Below, piece after piece: positions 1 through 8,816 of a stretch of 54,831 nucleotides of DNA (position 1 is the first letter of the stretch; every line of letters begins with the position of its first letter). The notes under the pieces were generated by a model. That model saw only the letters and a program-made list of their open reading frames with translations. It did not search any database and was not told where the DNA came from. Both the position numbers and the translations under genes were made by a program. Source of the stretch: an uncultured Marinobacter sp. (lineage in GTDB: Bacteria > Pseudomonadota > Gammaproteobacteria > Pseudomonadales > Oleiphilaceae); assembly GCF_913055835.1 (NCBI RefSeq), contig NZ_CAJXKQ010000030.1, positions 1 to 54,831 of the forward strand, written 5' to 3'.

Positions 1-4
1 ATCC

Positions 5-1030
5 ATGGTGGCAACGAATCCTATGCGGTTGGCAATGGCCGTATTATCGCCGATTTTGAGACTTATTCAGAGTCTCCCTAACAAACACTCAACGCATGAG
101 GCTGATCAACATGCCTTGGCCATGCGTGATTGGAGCGATAACGAATATCACCAAATTGATCGCCATTGCCGGTTCAGCGGAAATATATTTGATACGACTT
201 TTGGAGAATTGATAAGCGTTACTAGCGAAACACTGGAAGCATCTTCATTAGAACAGATTGGAATTTCAGCTCCCGATAAAGTGCTTTTACTCCATGTGCA
301 GTCTGAGAAACCCGTACTGCTTAACGGAGCTTTCTGTGATGCCTCCATTATTCACTACTCCTCCGCCATGCCCATCCATGCAGTTTCAGAAAAACCCGTT
401 CACGCATATATAATCACAATTGATAAGCAACTTTTTTTCGACAACATGCGCGGATTAGAGACCACAAACCGGTTCTGCTTGCCGTTCGAAAATTTTATCG
501 AAATTGGGCAAAATTTACACAATGATGTGACTAGCCGCCTAGAGCAAATTCTAACAATGTCACAGGATTCCTACTTTGAAGACTCTAGGATTTTTGAGAC
601 CCTTGAGGACCTCTTGGAGATATTATCAGTAATTTTCCTATCTGGACATAAATCTGCTCCTCCAAAGGGTTTATTCAGCAATCAGTCGTACGTTATTCAG
701 AAATGTTGCCAGTATTTGCACAACAAAATATATGAAGAAATATCCGTTCAAGATTTATGTGATTACACAAGAGTTAGCCGTCGATCTCTTCAGAGCGGCT
801 TTAACTCAATTTTCAAAATAAATCCCAAGGAGTATATAAAAGTAGTTCGTCTAAATAGAGCCCGCCAATTAATTATCCGAGATCCCTCTATCAAGATCCA
901 CAACGTCGCGCTTGAATCTGGATTCAATCATTTCGGGAGATTCTCTCAATATTACCAGGAATTTTTCGGTGAACCCCCGTCTCAGACCGCCACGCGAAGA
1001 CGAAAAGAATACGAGCTTTTCTCCTCGTAA
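5..1030 (+). CDS. AraC-family transcriptional regulator
   Basis: DNA-binding regulator of the AraC/XylS family. The C-terminal part (about residues 230-330) holds the double helix-turn-helix; SVQDLCDYTRVSRRSLQ is the first unit and VALESGFNHFGRFSQYY the second, followed by the usual F-G-E-P-P end. The N-terminal ~200 residues are a variable sensor domain that I cannot assign to a ligand. The ATG at 5 is only four bases from the window edge, so the true start could lie upstream, or internally at the ATG at 122. The gene is AT-rich compared with the second half of the window. The next gene downstream is an acetoacetate-decarboxylase-like CDS on the same strand, 261 bases away, which it may control; that link is inference. 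Confidence 0.85.
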   Translation: MVATNPMRLAMAVLSPILRLIQSLPNKHSTHEADQHALAMRDWSDNEYHQIDRHCRFSGNIFDTTFGELISVTSETLEASSLEQIGISAPDKVLLLHVQSEKPVLLNGAFCDASIIHYSSAMPIHAVSEKPVHAYIITIDKQLFFDNMRGLETTNRFCLPFENFIEIGQNLHNDVTSRLEQILTMSQDSYFEDSRIFETLEDLLEILSVIFLSGHKSAPPKGLFSNQSYVIQKCCQYLHNKIYEEISVQDLCDYTRVSRRSLQSGFNSIFKINPKEYIKVVRLNRARQLIIRDPSIKIHNVALESGFNHFGRFSQYYQEFFGEPPSQTATRRRKEYELFSS

Positions 1031-1058
1031 TACAATCTTCTATCTATTAACCAAAAAG

Positions 1059-1193
1059 ATTGGTTTCTGAGGGATTCAGCGATAAATATTCGTTTTTGCC
1101 GCTCGAATATGTACCTGTCATTTTTTCAAGGCCAAACCAATATCCTTTTCCAAAACTGGATATAAGAGTAGCCCTGCAAAAGTTAGATTGGTT
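1059..1193. promoter_or_regulatory. Three ATTGGTT motifs between the araC-type gene and the decarboxylase-like gene
   Basis: The heptamer ATTGGTT occurs at 1059-1065 and 1187-1193 on the plus strand and inverted at 1135-1141. A further inverted repeat, CTGTTTT with AAAACAG, sits at 1201-1222. AraC-type activators often bind spaced repeats upstream of a target gene, so these are candidate sites for the gene at 5-1030. The motif is short and AT-rich, so chance is a real alternative. The copy at 1059 also forms a small AACCAA/TTGGTT hairpin just after the araC-type stop codon that could be a weak terminator. Confidence 0.25.
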
Positions 1194-1291
1194 AGTGTGT
1201 CTGTTTTTAGCAGCCAAAACAGAATGTCCGTTGCAAGCATTACGGCTATTCATTCTGACCTAAACTAATAAGACGATAGCAGGGAGGGATT

Positions 1292-2080
1292 ATGTCCTCA
1301 TTCGTAAAGACGCAAAGTGAATTAGAAGAGATTCAAGGAATTCTCTCACGCGGTCGGTGCACCGTAGAACAAATTGCAGTGGAGTTCGAAACCACTTTTG
1401 ATTTTCTTAGGAGTGTACTGCCTCCTTGCTTCGATCTACCCGATGAACCAACGGCTATTGCAAGTGTGTCCAGGTGGCAAAGTGAACTGTGTGGAGAGTA
1501 TGACTGCGGCATTATTTCTTTGAATTGCAAGTATAGAGATTTAGTGGGCTCAACAATGCTGGTACTCACTATTAGCGGTGATATGCCTTTCGCAATAGGC
1601 CGAGAAATGTGGGGCGAAGCAAAAAAAGTCGGTGAGGCTAAACTCTACAAAGATGGCAACGACTGTTATGCGTTCAGCGAAAGAAAAGGTGTCCGCTTGA
1701 TCGAGATTGAAGCGGATCTTCATAAGGATTTAGGTCCTTCAGAGGCACAAAATTGGGACTTTGAGCTGAAGGCCATACCTCATTCCAGCGGTTGGGGTTT
1801 GCAGCACGATGTTGTAGTTAATTGCATGCAGAACCAAGAGAGGAATAGAGTTACGAAAGAGGGGCACGCCTCACTCAAACTTCGCGGCACCGATTGGGAC
1901 CCCCTACATACGATCCCGATAGTTAAAACAGGCAAAGCCTTCTATACCGAAGGCGAGTCGAGTTGGACAGTTCCTAGAAGTGAAACTGTCGAAGGTCGGG
2001 ATCAATACCTACCGTTTGTTTATGGTCAGAAATATGATGACTTCAGGCTTTTCAAAACCCCAAAACGGTTTTTAGCCTGA
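1292..2080 (+). CDS. Acetoacetate decarboxylase-family protein
   Basis: Member of the acetoacetate decarboxylase (ADC) superfamily, 262 residues, close to the usual length of about 245-265. The key family segment is GREMWGEAKKVGEAKL at residues 103-118. The Lys-Lys pair K111/K112 aligns with the pair that contains the Schiff-base lysine of clostridial ADC, and the GRE..G frame is intact. The family includes true decarboxylases and enzymes that catalyse aldol or dehydration steps through the same lysine, so the substrate is open. The start is supported by the AGGGAGG ribosome-binding site at 1281-1287. It stands alone after an AraC-type regulator; no CoA-transferase or ketone-metabolism partner is visible nearby. 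Confidence 0.75.
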   Translation: MSSFVKTQSELEEIQGILSRGRCTVEQIAVEFETTFDFLRSVLPPCFDLPDEPTAIASVSRWQSELCGEYDCGIISLNCKYRDLVGSTMLVLTISGDMPFAIGREMWGEAKKVGEAKLYKDGNDCYAFSERKGVRLIEIEADLHKDLGPSEAQNWDFELKAIPHSSGWGLQHDVVVNCMQNQERNRVTKEGHASLKLRGTDWDPLHTIPIVKTGKAFYTEGESSWTVPRSETVEGRDQYLPFVYGQKYDDFRLFKTPKRFLA

Positions 2081-2184
2081 GTGAAGACATCACAGATCGG
2101 GTGGGCTTGTCTGCCAGAAACTAGTCACTCTGGCTCTACCTATTCAGGAATGGGTAGAGATTTTTCAGGGTGATTCTTTTCAGG

Positions 2185-2218
2185 AAAAAATCCGGATCGG
2201 CATCTCAAGGATGCCGAT
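2185..2218 (-). terminator. Rho-independent terminator of the TRAP/iclR operon
   Basis: A perfect 9-bp stem, ATCGGCATC at 2196-2204 and GATGCCGAT at 2210-2218, has a 5-base loop. Read on the minus strand it is followed by CCGGATTTTTT, a clear U-tract. It lies about 115 bases after the stop of the iclR-type gene that ends the minus-strand operon. Confidence 0.7.
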
Positions 2219-2333
2219 TCTACAAATCTGGACTTACCCCGATATCGCTGACGCCCGAGACCGTCAGCTACTAGAATTCTTGCGGAAGGGGGGTGTTAGA
2301 TCAAAAAATGCTACGACATGATTAACGTGTGCA

Positions 2334-3092
2334 CTACGCTCCACCCACCTGACGCATAATTTCAGATGCAGTTTGCCTCAGCTCTGAGAGCAATGTCTCC
2401 ATCACGCCTTCCGCGTTCATGACCGGATCTGGCCCAGAAATATTAATGGCAGCGATCACCTGCCCGGTAAAATTCCGAATTGGCACCGCCAGCGCAGTCG
2501 AATGATCAGAATAGTGACGGGTCCAACCCTGTGCGCGCTCTTTCTCGCACAGTGCAATTAACTCGGGCATCGTTTGGGGTGCCGGTCGTGGGTAACCATC
2601 CAGCCTTTGGCCCTGGAAAAGACTCTGCAAGTCCCCTGGAGCCATCCCCATCAATAGCGCCCTGCCCATAGCGGTCGTATGCAGAGGAAAACGCGTACCG
2701 ACCGGTACGTTAACCGAAACCCTCTGCAATGCTAATGCCCGAAACACATAAAGCACTTCTGTGCCGTCACGAACCCCAACATGACTAGACAGCGAAGTGC
2801 TGTCCCGAAGCCGAGTAATAAACGGGGCCGCTACCTCGACAATCTCACGGCTGGCGAGGTAACTGAAGCCTCGGGAAACCACTTGAGTGCCGAGCGCGTA
2901 GGTGTTGGTCCCGATCTTATTCAGGTATCCCATGGACGTCAGGGTCTGCACAATCCGGTAAATCGAGCTTGTGCTTACCCCTAGGCGATCGGCCATTTCC
3001 ACCTGGCTCAATGCGCGACAATTGCTGTCAAACATCTCCAGGATACGCAAGCCTTTGTAAAGGGCCGGAACGGTATAGTCCTTTTCACTCAA
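2334..3092 (-). CDS. IclR-family transcriptional regulator (operon-terminal)
   Basis: A 252-residue IclR-type regulator with the N-terminal winged helix-turn-helix (LSQVEMADRLGVSTSSIYRI, about residues 28-47) and the C-terminal GAF-like effector domain (about 75-245; HTTAMGRALL and HYSDHSTALAVPI are family hallmarks). It is the last gene of the minus-strand TRAP operon, 12 bases after the permease stop. The start codon is TTG at 3092, preceded by the Shine-Dalgarno sequence GGGAG; no ATG alternative keeps the full HTH. It probably senses the compound imported by the TRAP system or a breakdown product. A second IclR regulator is encoded divergently at 7983. Confidence 0.88.
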   Translation of the reverse strand: MSEKDYTVPALYKGLRILEMFDSNCRALSQVEMADRLGVSTSSIYRIVQTLTSMGYLNKIGTNTYALGTQVVSRGFSYLASREIVEVAAPFITRLRDSTSLSSHVGVRDGTEVLYVFRALALQRVSVNVPVGTRFPLHTTAMGRALLMGMAPGDLQSLFQGQRLDGYPRPAPQTMPELIALCEKERAQGWTRHYSDHSTALAVPIRNFTGQVIAAINISGPDPVMNAEGVMETLLSELRQTASEIMRQVGGA

Positions 3093-3104
3093 GTGGTTTA
3101 CTCC

Positions 3105-5351
3105 CTATCCCATCTGAGTCGCCAAATGATATCTCCCGATTCTATAGTTTCTGCCAAGGATAGCGAAAACCAAGCCACCAGAGATCAATAACAGCCATGG
3201 GCTGTGTGCCACCAACGACAATCCGGCCAAGCTCAGAACGGTTTTTTCAAGCTTCGATAGCGGCGCGCTGAAGAACCCGATGTAGGCAGCCGACAACGCT
3301 ACGATACACAGGATGCCACTGATCATGGCAATCGAGAACTCATACCAGGTGAAATCAAGGAACAGCAGGCTAGGAGCATAGATGAACATCAATGGTACCA
3401 GTGCCTTGCCCATAGATAGCCTAAACGCTGTAACACCTGTCCGCATTGGATCCGAACCGGAAATGCCCGCCCCAGCATATGCAGCCAACGCGACCGGTGG
3501 CGTCACATCCGCCAACACACCGTAGTAGAAGATGAAGAAGTGCGAAGCCAACAAAGCGATCCCAAACTCATCCAGCGCTGGCGCCACAATAGAGGCCAAG
3601 ATGATATAAGTCGGTGTTGTCGGGATCCCCGCGCCCATCAAGATACAAGCGAGAGCCACCAATAACAGTGCGATGAACAAGGTCAGGCTATTTTCGGTAA
3701 CGAGATCGAAAGGCACGAACGCGGCCAGCGTGCTGCCAAAGTCATGAGCCAGGCCAACAATGGCACCGGAGAACTTGAAACCCAGCCCGGTCAGCGTGGT
3801 GACACCCAACAGGAAACCAACACAGGCGCAGGCGGCGGTAATGGCGATAGACTGCTTAGCGCCCTCTTCGAGACCATCGATCAACCGACGCGGCGTAAGT
3901 ACACTCTCATGATCCAGCTTCCTGAAGCCTAAAGGCCGCAGCACCAAAGGAATGTAGGAACAGGCAATGGTCAGAATAATGCCCCAGAACGCAGCGAGAA
4001 AAGGAGTGAACTGCATTAACAACAAAGTCACCATAACAACGAGCGGAATTACTTGGTGCCAATGTTTTGCGAGTACGGCTCCTAGACGGGGAATCTGGTC
4101 AGCGGGCATGCCCTTAAGGTTCAGCCGACGGGACTCGAAATGAACCATGCAAAGCGTAGCCAGGTAGTGGAAAGCGGCTGGGATGATGGCGATGAGTATC
4201 AGCTCATTATAGGGCACGCCAAGCATTTCAGACATGACAAACGCAGAGGCGCCCATAATCGGCGGGGTGACCTGTCCGCCACAAGAGGATGCGGCCTCCG
4301 TGGCAGCGGCAAAACGGCCACTGAACCCGTACCTTTTCATCATCGGGATCGTGAATGCCCCGGTAGTAACGGTATTAGCGACTGGGGACCCCGAGATCAT
4401 ACCGAAAAAGCCCGACGAAACGACAGACACCTTTGCCGGACCTCCCGAGTAGCGACCAGCAACCAGAGTTGCCAGCTCAATGAACAATTGGCCAAGACCG
4501 GAGGCCTGAGCCAGTACGCCAAACAAAACGAAATGGTAAACATAGGTCGCCACCACACCAATGGCGATGCCATAGATACCTTCGGTGCCCAAGTATAAGT
4601 GCTCTACCAGACGGATAATGTCGTACCCACGGTGAGCCATTACACCCGGCAGATAGGGCCCAAACATGGCGTACAACAATGCCAGAACACCAATGATGGA
4701 TAGCGACTCGCCCATGGTCCGGCGTGCGCCCTCAACCACCAGCATCACAGCGATGCCGCCCATTATGTAATCGAACGCTTTCGGGAAACCAACGTTGATA
4801 ATGAAGATCTCTTCGAAGAAGACGATCAGATAAGCGGAGAAGCCGGCCCCCGCGAACATCAGCGGCCAGTCGATCCAACTAGGCTTATTCCGACCACCCA
4901 AAGCAGCAACTGGCAACGCCGACAACGCCATCAACCCGGCAAAGCCATAGATCCCCCACCCCCACCACGCTGGGATTTCGCCGGCCAGTGCCTGAACCAG
5001 CTGGTGAGCAATCAGTAGGTAAAACGCGCCGTATAGAAGGCTCAGCCCCATGTTAAGTTTGAAATGCTTAGGCGGTCGCCGAGGAAACACGATAAACAGC
5101 AGGCCCATGATAAAGGCCATATGCACGTTACGGTGGGTCACTTCATTCAGAAGACCGAAACCCGCTGTGTAAATATGGAAAACACTGAGGACGACGCAGG
5201 TGATCGTCACTAACGTTTTGAGAATGCCTGTCAGGTCCCGAAAATTCGATTCGTTATCGAACTTTTTAATCAGGTTGTCCAGATCCGCCTGATGCATTTC
5301 AGGCCCGCTGGATGACGAACGGTTGGCAGTCTGGCTGTTCGAATTGCTCAT
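3105..5351 (-). CDS. TRAP transporter fused permease (4TM/12TM), TAXI type
   Basis: Integral membrane permease of a tripartite ATP-independent periplasmic transporter with the small (DctQ-like) and large (DctM-like) subunits fused, as is typical for TAXI-TRAP systems. About 748 residues with many hydrophobic helices; large-subunit segments such as GMISGSPVANTVTTGAFTIP and GAGIPTTPTYIILASIVAPA are clear. It uses an ion gradient to move a solute delivered by the periplasmic receptor encoded just upstream at 5837-6802. I chose the ATG at 5351, 16 bases after the DUF1850 stop; a longer frame from a TTG at 5396 would overlap that gene. The family transports dicarboxylates, glutamate-like and other small organic anions, so the substrate here is inferred from neighbours only. 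Confidence 0.9.
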   Translation of the reverse strand: MSNSNSQTANRSSSSGPEMHQADLDNLIKKFDNESNFRDLTGILKTLVTITCVVLSVFHIYTAGFGLLNEVTHRNVHMAFIMGLLFIVFPRRPPKHFKLNMGLSLLYGAFYLLIAHQLVQALAGEIPAWWGWGIYGFAGLMALSALPVAALGGRNKPSWIDWPLMFAGAGFSAYLIVFFEEIFIINVGFPKAFDYIMGGIAVMLVVEGARRTMGESLSIIGVLALLYAMFGPYLPGVMAHRGYDIIRLVEHLYLGTEGIYGIAIGVVATYVYHFVLFGVLAQASGLGQLFIELATLVAGRYSGGPAKVSVVSSGFFGMISGSPVANTVTTGAFTIPMMKRYGFSGRFAAATEAASSCGGQVTPPIMGASAFVMSEMLGVPYNELILIAIIPAAFHYLATLCMVHFESRRLNLKGMPADQIPRLGAVLAKHWHQVIPLVVMVTLLLMQFTPFLAAFWGIILTIACSYIPLVLRPLGFRKLDHESVLTPRRLIDGLEEGAKQSIAITAACACVGFLLGVTTLTGLGFKFSGAIVGLAHDFGSTLAAFVPFDLVTENSLTLFIALLLVALACILMGAGIPTTPTYIILASIVAPALDEFGIALLASHFFIFYYGVLADVTPPVALAAYAGAGISGSDPMRTGVTAFRLSMGKALVPLMFIYAPSLLFLDFTWYEFSIAMISGILCIVALSAAYIGFFSAPLSKLEKTVLSLAGLSLVAHSPWLLLISGGLVFAILGRNYRIGRYHLATQMG

Positions 5352-5367
5352 ACCCGTTGACTCTGCG

Positions 5368-5844
5368 TTATTGTTGGCAGTTGGAGACCGGCGCAATCAG
5401 CAGCCCGCTGTCCGGCCATTGGTTAAGATTGATTGTGCTGTTGCCAGTATGCAGCCTGTTTTTAAACCGCTCGTCGGTGCGCACAATCAGGCGACCGATC
5501 TTACGATCCATTTCCAGGATGAACTGACCATTCCGTCGCTCAAATGACGTGGCATCTGGCTCATTCACCAGTGAGGGCAAACCCTGCCCGTGAGCAACAA
5601 AAATTTCTGCCGTCTGCTTGATCGCGAGATCGCCACCTGGGGATTTGATCAGGCGATAGTAGTCAGTCACTGGTGTCAGCGACACCGAGTGGATGAACGA
5701 GAGTTCAAACTCCCCATCAATCACGGGAACGCAAGTGAGCAACCTGCCCTCCCGATAATGACTGACCTCAAGGCCATCAGCCGAAAGATTACCGGCCGAG
5801 GTAAGGACCCCAGCCAGCAGCAGACGCAGAGCAGTCTTATTCAA
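5368..5844 (-). CDS. DUF1850 protein of the TAXI-TRAP operon
   Basis: Small exported protein of the DUF1850 family, which regularly accompanies TAXI receptors and fused TRAP permeases; its function is not known. The most likely start is a TTG at 5844, which overlaps the TAXI stop region and has AAGGG five bases upstream; it gives the signal peptide MNKTALRLLLAGVLTSAGNL. A longer frame from a GTG at 5877 lacks a ribosome-binding site and overlaps the receptor gene by 41 bases. The FIHSVSLTPVTDYYRL stretch is the conserved core of the family. Overlap at the start and the short gap to the permease indicate translational coupling. Confidence 0.75.
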   Translation of the reverse strand: MNKTALRLLLAGVLTSAGNLSADGLEVSHYREGRLLTCVPVIDGEFELSFIHSVSLTPVTDYYRLIKSPGGDLAIKQTAEIFVAHGQGLPSLVNEPDATSFERRNGQFILEMDRKIGRLIVRTDERFKNRLHTGNSTINLNQWPDSGLLIAPVSNCQQ

Positions 5845-6802
5845 TGATGCCCTTTTCACGGAAATACTTTTCCGCACCAGGATGGAGCGGAATGGAAACT
5901 GACTGGAGCGCAGTCTCGACCGATATTTCCTTGCCCTTCACGTGGACCTTGCCAAGGGTATCAGTGTTTTCATAAAGCGCTTTGGTCACAGCGTAGGCGA
6001 TGTCTTCTGGAAGATCCGCATGAGTTGCCCAAATCGCGCGGACAGCGATCGTTTCGATATCCTTATCGACGCCTTTGTATGTACCGCCTGGCAATACCGT
6101 GGATGTGTAGTATGGCTGGGTTTCCTGCAACTTCTTGATGGGATCGCCGGTCAGCGGAATGATGCTAATATCGTGACCGTTGGCCAGCTCGACAATTGAC
6201 GCAGTAGGAGCTCCAGCAGTGATCAAAGACGCATCCAGGTTACCGTCCTTTATCTTCTCCGCAGACTGAGAGAAGGACGAGTAGTCCTCGTTCACGTCGT
6301 CACGGCTCATACCATGAGCCTCTAGCAGGTCGCCAAGCAACTGCCATTGACCTGAGCCGGGGGAACCGGAGCTGATGGATTTGTCTCCCAGGTCACTAAA
6401 GGAATTGAGGCCGGGCTGAGCCACTAACTGGACCGCTTCTGGGTAAAGGGCACCCAAAGCACGCAAGTTCTTTTGCGCCTTACCTTCAAACTGGTTCTTA
6501 CCTTTATAGGCGGAATCGAGAATGTCGGCTGCCACGAAGGCAGACTCAATATCTCCACGACCAAGCAGACCAGCATTGGCCACTGACGCGTTGCCGGTTT
6601 CGGCAGTTGCAGAGAGTTTCTTGCCGGCGAGATCAGCATTGTTGGAAATCACTTGCGCCAGCATGCCACCGAGGGGGTAGTAAGTTCCGCCAGTTCCGCC
6701 AGTCGCAATGCCGAAAAACACTCGCTCTTGCGCTTGAACAGCACCAGCGGCTAGGCCGACTCCCAAGGCAGCAGACACAAGAATTGTCTTCAATTTTCTC
6801 AT
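5837..6802 (-). CDS. TAXI-family TRAP transporter solute-binding receptor
   Basis: Periplasmic substrate receptor of a TRAP transporter, TAXI subfamily, 321 residues. It has a clear signal peptide with cleavage near AGAVQAQE (residue ~25) and the family hallmark GIATGGTGGTYYPLGGMLAQ (residues 32-51). SISSGSPGSGQWQLLGDLLE and the C-terminal LHPGAEKYFREKG are also typical. Characterised TAXI receptors bind glutamate/glutamine or related small acids, which fits the formimidoylglutamase encoded immediately upstream. The ATG at 6802 follows GGAAGG at good spacing. It is the second gene of the five-gene minus-strand unit. Confidence 0.92.
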   Translation of the reverse strand: MRKLKTILVSAALGVGLAAGAVQAQERVFFGIATGGTGGTYYPLGGMLAQVISNNADLAGKKLSATAETGNASVANAGLLGRGDIESAFVAADILDSAYKGKNQFEGKAQKNLRALGALYPEAVQLVAQPGLNSFSDLGDKSISSGSPGSGQWQLLGDLLEAHGMSRDDVNEDYSSFSQSAEKIKDGNLDASLITAGAPTASIVELANGHDISIIPLTGDPIKKLQETQPYYTSTVLPGGTYKGVDKDIETIAVRAIWATHADLPEDIAYAVTKALYENTDTLGKVHVKGKEISVETALQSVSIPLHPGAEKYFREKGIIE

Positions 6803-6843
6803 TTTTGTACCTTCCTTTTCTGTTTGAGCTTAGGGGTGCCGCC

Positions 6844-7812
6844 TCACAGACGGCGGTTAGGACACAGAATTGTGTCCGCCAGCAGAGCCGCTGTCTTAGC
6901 GGTCACGCCGGATTCATCGAATTCAGGGTTCAACTCGGAAATTTCTGCTAGCGGCATACCTTTCGGTAGTGAAGCAGCAATATGCTCCACCTCAGCAATT
7001 ACTGCCTCAACTACTTCCAGGGGTACACCTCGTGCCGCTGGAGCGCTGACACCCGGTGCTTGGTAATGGGGAAGCACATCAAGATCAATGGTCAGATAGA
7101 TCATGTCCAAGCCCTGACAAAAGTCGCGGACTTGTTTCAGCACCTCGGGAATATCCGATAGCCGCATATCCCGGTCCTCCCGGTAACTGACGCCTAACTC
7201 ATCAGCCCGTTTGAAAAGAGAGTCGGTATTGCTCGTCCTTGCCAAACCGAGACAACAATAATGAAAGGCCTCGCGACCAAATTTCTCGGCAATTTGCGCA
7301 AACGGGGTACCTGATGATGGCCCCCTCTGACCTGTCATGCGGAGGTCGAAATGGGCATCCAGGTTGATAATCCCGATTCGAGTAGTTTTCGGGTCGAACC
7401 TGCGAGCGAGACCAGAAAAACTACCCCACGCTGTCTCGTGACCTCCACCTACTACCAATAGGCGACGAACCGATGGCAGCGCTTCAGCAACTCTCGACGC
7501 CAGCTCTTCCTGGCCCTGCTCAAGGGCATCACCCTCAACCTCGACAGTGCCAAAATCCCTTACAGAAAGGTTTGCGCCACCATGCCACGCCAAGTTTGCC
7601 AACTGACGCCGCAAGGCGGATGGCCCGGCGGCGGCGCCCAGTCGCCCTTTATTTCTCCGGACCCCCACATCGCAGGCAAATCCAAGCAGGCCAACTGTCG
7701 AACTGGAGCCATCCATTGATGAAGGAGACACCTTCTGGTGCCAACGGATCGCACCTGGACCCTCCTCCATATCTACCCGGCCTTCCCAATTTGATGCTGG
7801 TTTATACGTCAC
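6844..7812 (-). CDS. hutG: Formimidoylglutamase-type ureohydrolase (HutG-like)
   Basis: Binuclear-manganese ureohydrolase that resembles formimidoylglutamase, the enzyme that splits N-formimino-L-glutamate into glutamate and formamide. The metal ligands are visible: His in GGGHETAWG, Asp-x-His-x-x-x-Asp in NLDAHFDLR, and the two Asp of TIDLDVL. HutG-like traits are the N-terminal WEGRVDMEEGPGAIRWHQ and the GFACDVGVRRNKGRLGA segment. The start is GTG at 7812, the only one giving this N-terminus. It is first in the operon with the TAXI-TRAP importer. No hutH, hutU or hutI is present, so the enzyme may act on imported formiminoglutamate or on a related amidine; a changed specificity within the arginase superfamily is possible. 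Confidence 0.82.
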   Translation of the reverse strand: MTYKPASNWEGRVDMEEGPGAIRWHQKVSPSSMDGSSSTVGLLGFACDVGVRRNKGRLGAAAGPSALRRQLANLAWHGGANLSVRDFGTVEVEGDALEQGQEELASRVAEALPSVRRLLVVGGGHETAWGSFSGLARRFDPKTTRIGIINLDAHFDLRMTGQRGPSSGTPFAQIAEKFGREAFHYCCLGLARTSNTDSLFKRADELGVSYREDRDMRLSDIPEVLKQVRDFCQGLDMIYLTIDLDVLPHYQAPGVSAPAARGVPLEVVEAVIAEVEHIAASLPKGMPLAEISELNPEFDESGVTAKTAALLADTILCPNRRL

Positions 7813-7835
7813 AATATGCTCTCAATAAAATTCAA

Positions 7836-7849
7836 TATATGATCATATA
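7836..7849. promoter_or_regulatory. 14-bp perfect palindrome in the divergent hutG / iclR promoter region
   Basis: TATATGATCATATA is its own reverse complement. It sits 24 bases upstream of the hutG-like start and about 135 bases upstream of the plus-strand iclR-type start, in an AT-rich intergenic stretch. IclR regulators bind short palindromes, and two IclR genes flank this locus, so it is a good operator candidate for shared control of both arms. This is a positional inference. Confidence 0.5.
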
Positions 7850-7982
7850 AGCACATAAAAGTGACTCAATAAACATTCAAACGTCACAACTTGTTTACCT
7901 ATGAAATTTGATTTCACCAGTGGATTTTTATTGCCAAAAACGAACCAACTTCTCACTTCGCGATAAGCCAAGATTCACAGCA

Positions 7983-8798
7983 ATGAGTACAGTGGAAGAC
8001 ATACAAGAGGACGAGCCAAACAGAATGCAAAGAAGCGGGATTCAGACCCTGGACAGGAGCTACTCATTGCTTCAGCAAGTGATCAAAGCCGGCTACCGGG
8101 GTCGATCGGTATCTGAACTCGGAGAGGCTTCAGGGCTGAGTACACCAACTGTGTATCGACTGGTCCGGGCCCTGAAGGACTTAGGGTTGCTTAGGCAACC
8201 CCTTAGCCGTGGCCCTGTCTACCCCGGCCCAGGACTTCTGGGCTGGGGAGAACTTATTCGAGACGCCCTGGATAACTTTGCGCACATGCACCTGCTGGAT
8301 ATGGCCGAAACGCTGGGAGACAGCTTTTTCTTGATGGTGCCAGACGGCTTTCAGGTGTTGTGCTTGGATATAGTCGATGGTCAGCACCCAGCACGGAGCT
8401 ATACCCGTCAAAAGGGAGACCGCATCCCCTTTGGAATAGGACAGGCTTCTATTGCGATATTGAGTTTCATGAGCAAACAGGAACAGGCGCACATCCTTGA
8501 CCACAATGAACCAGCCTTCCTGCGAGCACGAGGCATTACACGTCGCCGTGTGGACGAAGCCATTGCCAACTGTCAGCACCTGGAAATTACTTGCGGCGTG
8601 GAAGACTCGGATCCACCGGAATTCACGGGCGTGGCCGTCCCGGTCTTTGGAAAGGATCGAAAACCAATTGCTGCACTGAGCTGTTGCCTCCGGCGCTCCC
8701 GACTGTCTGATGATCACTATAGAAGACTGACAGAAACACTCCTGACAAGCGCCAGAGCGGTCAGCCACAACCTTTTCGACCCGGTGGAATCCACCTAG
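7983..8798 (+). CDS. IclR-family transcriptional regulator (divergent)
   Basis: IclR-type regulator of about 271 residues. The winged HTH is seen in GRSVSELGEASGLSTPTVYR near the N-terminus, and the C-terminal effector domain contains KGDRIPFGIGQASIAILSFM and a final LSCCLRRSRLSDD stretch. An in-frame ATG exists at 7908, but the N-terminal 25 residues it adds look unstructured; the ATG at 7983 is preferred. It is transcribed divergently from the hutG-TRAP operon and begins the plus-strand unit with the FAD oxidase (18 bases downstream) and ridA. It shares low similarity with the other IclR at 2334-3092, so it is not a recent duplicate. Confidence 0.87.
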   Translation: MSTVEDIQEDEPNRMQRSGIQTLDRSYSLLQQVIKAGYRGRSVSELGEASGLSTPTVYRLVRALKDLGLLRQPLSRGPVYPGPGLLGWGELIRDALDNFAHMHLLDMAETLGDSFFLMVPDGFQVLCLDIVDGQHPARSYTRQKGDRIPFGIGQASIAILSFMSKQEQAHILDHNEPAFLRARGITRRRVDEAIANCQHLEITCGVEDSDPPEFTGVAVPVFGKDRKPIAALSCCLRRSRLSDDHYRRLTETLLTSARAVSHNLFDPVEST

Positions 8799-8816
8799 TA
8801 AAAGAGTGAAAGCACG

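Noticed and set aside
2085..2321. 78-codon run without stops after the acetoacetate-decarboxylase-like gene (reads ...LQIWTYPDIADARDRQLLEF...)
   Set aside because: Protein-like in places, but its only Met is late, it crosses the terminator hairpin of the opposite operon, and I recognise no family.
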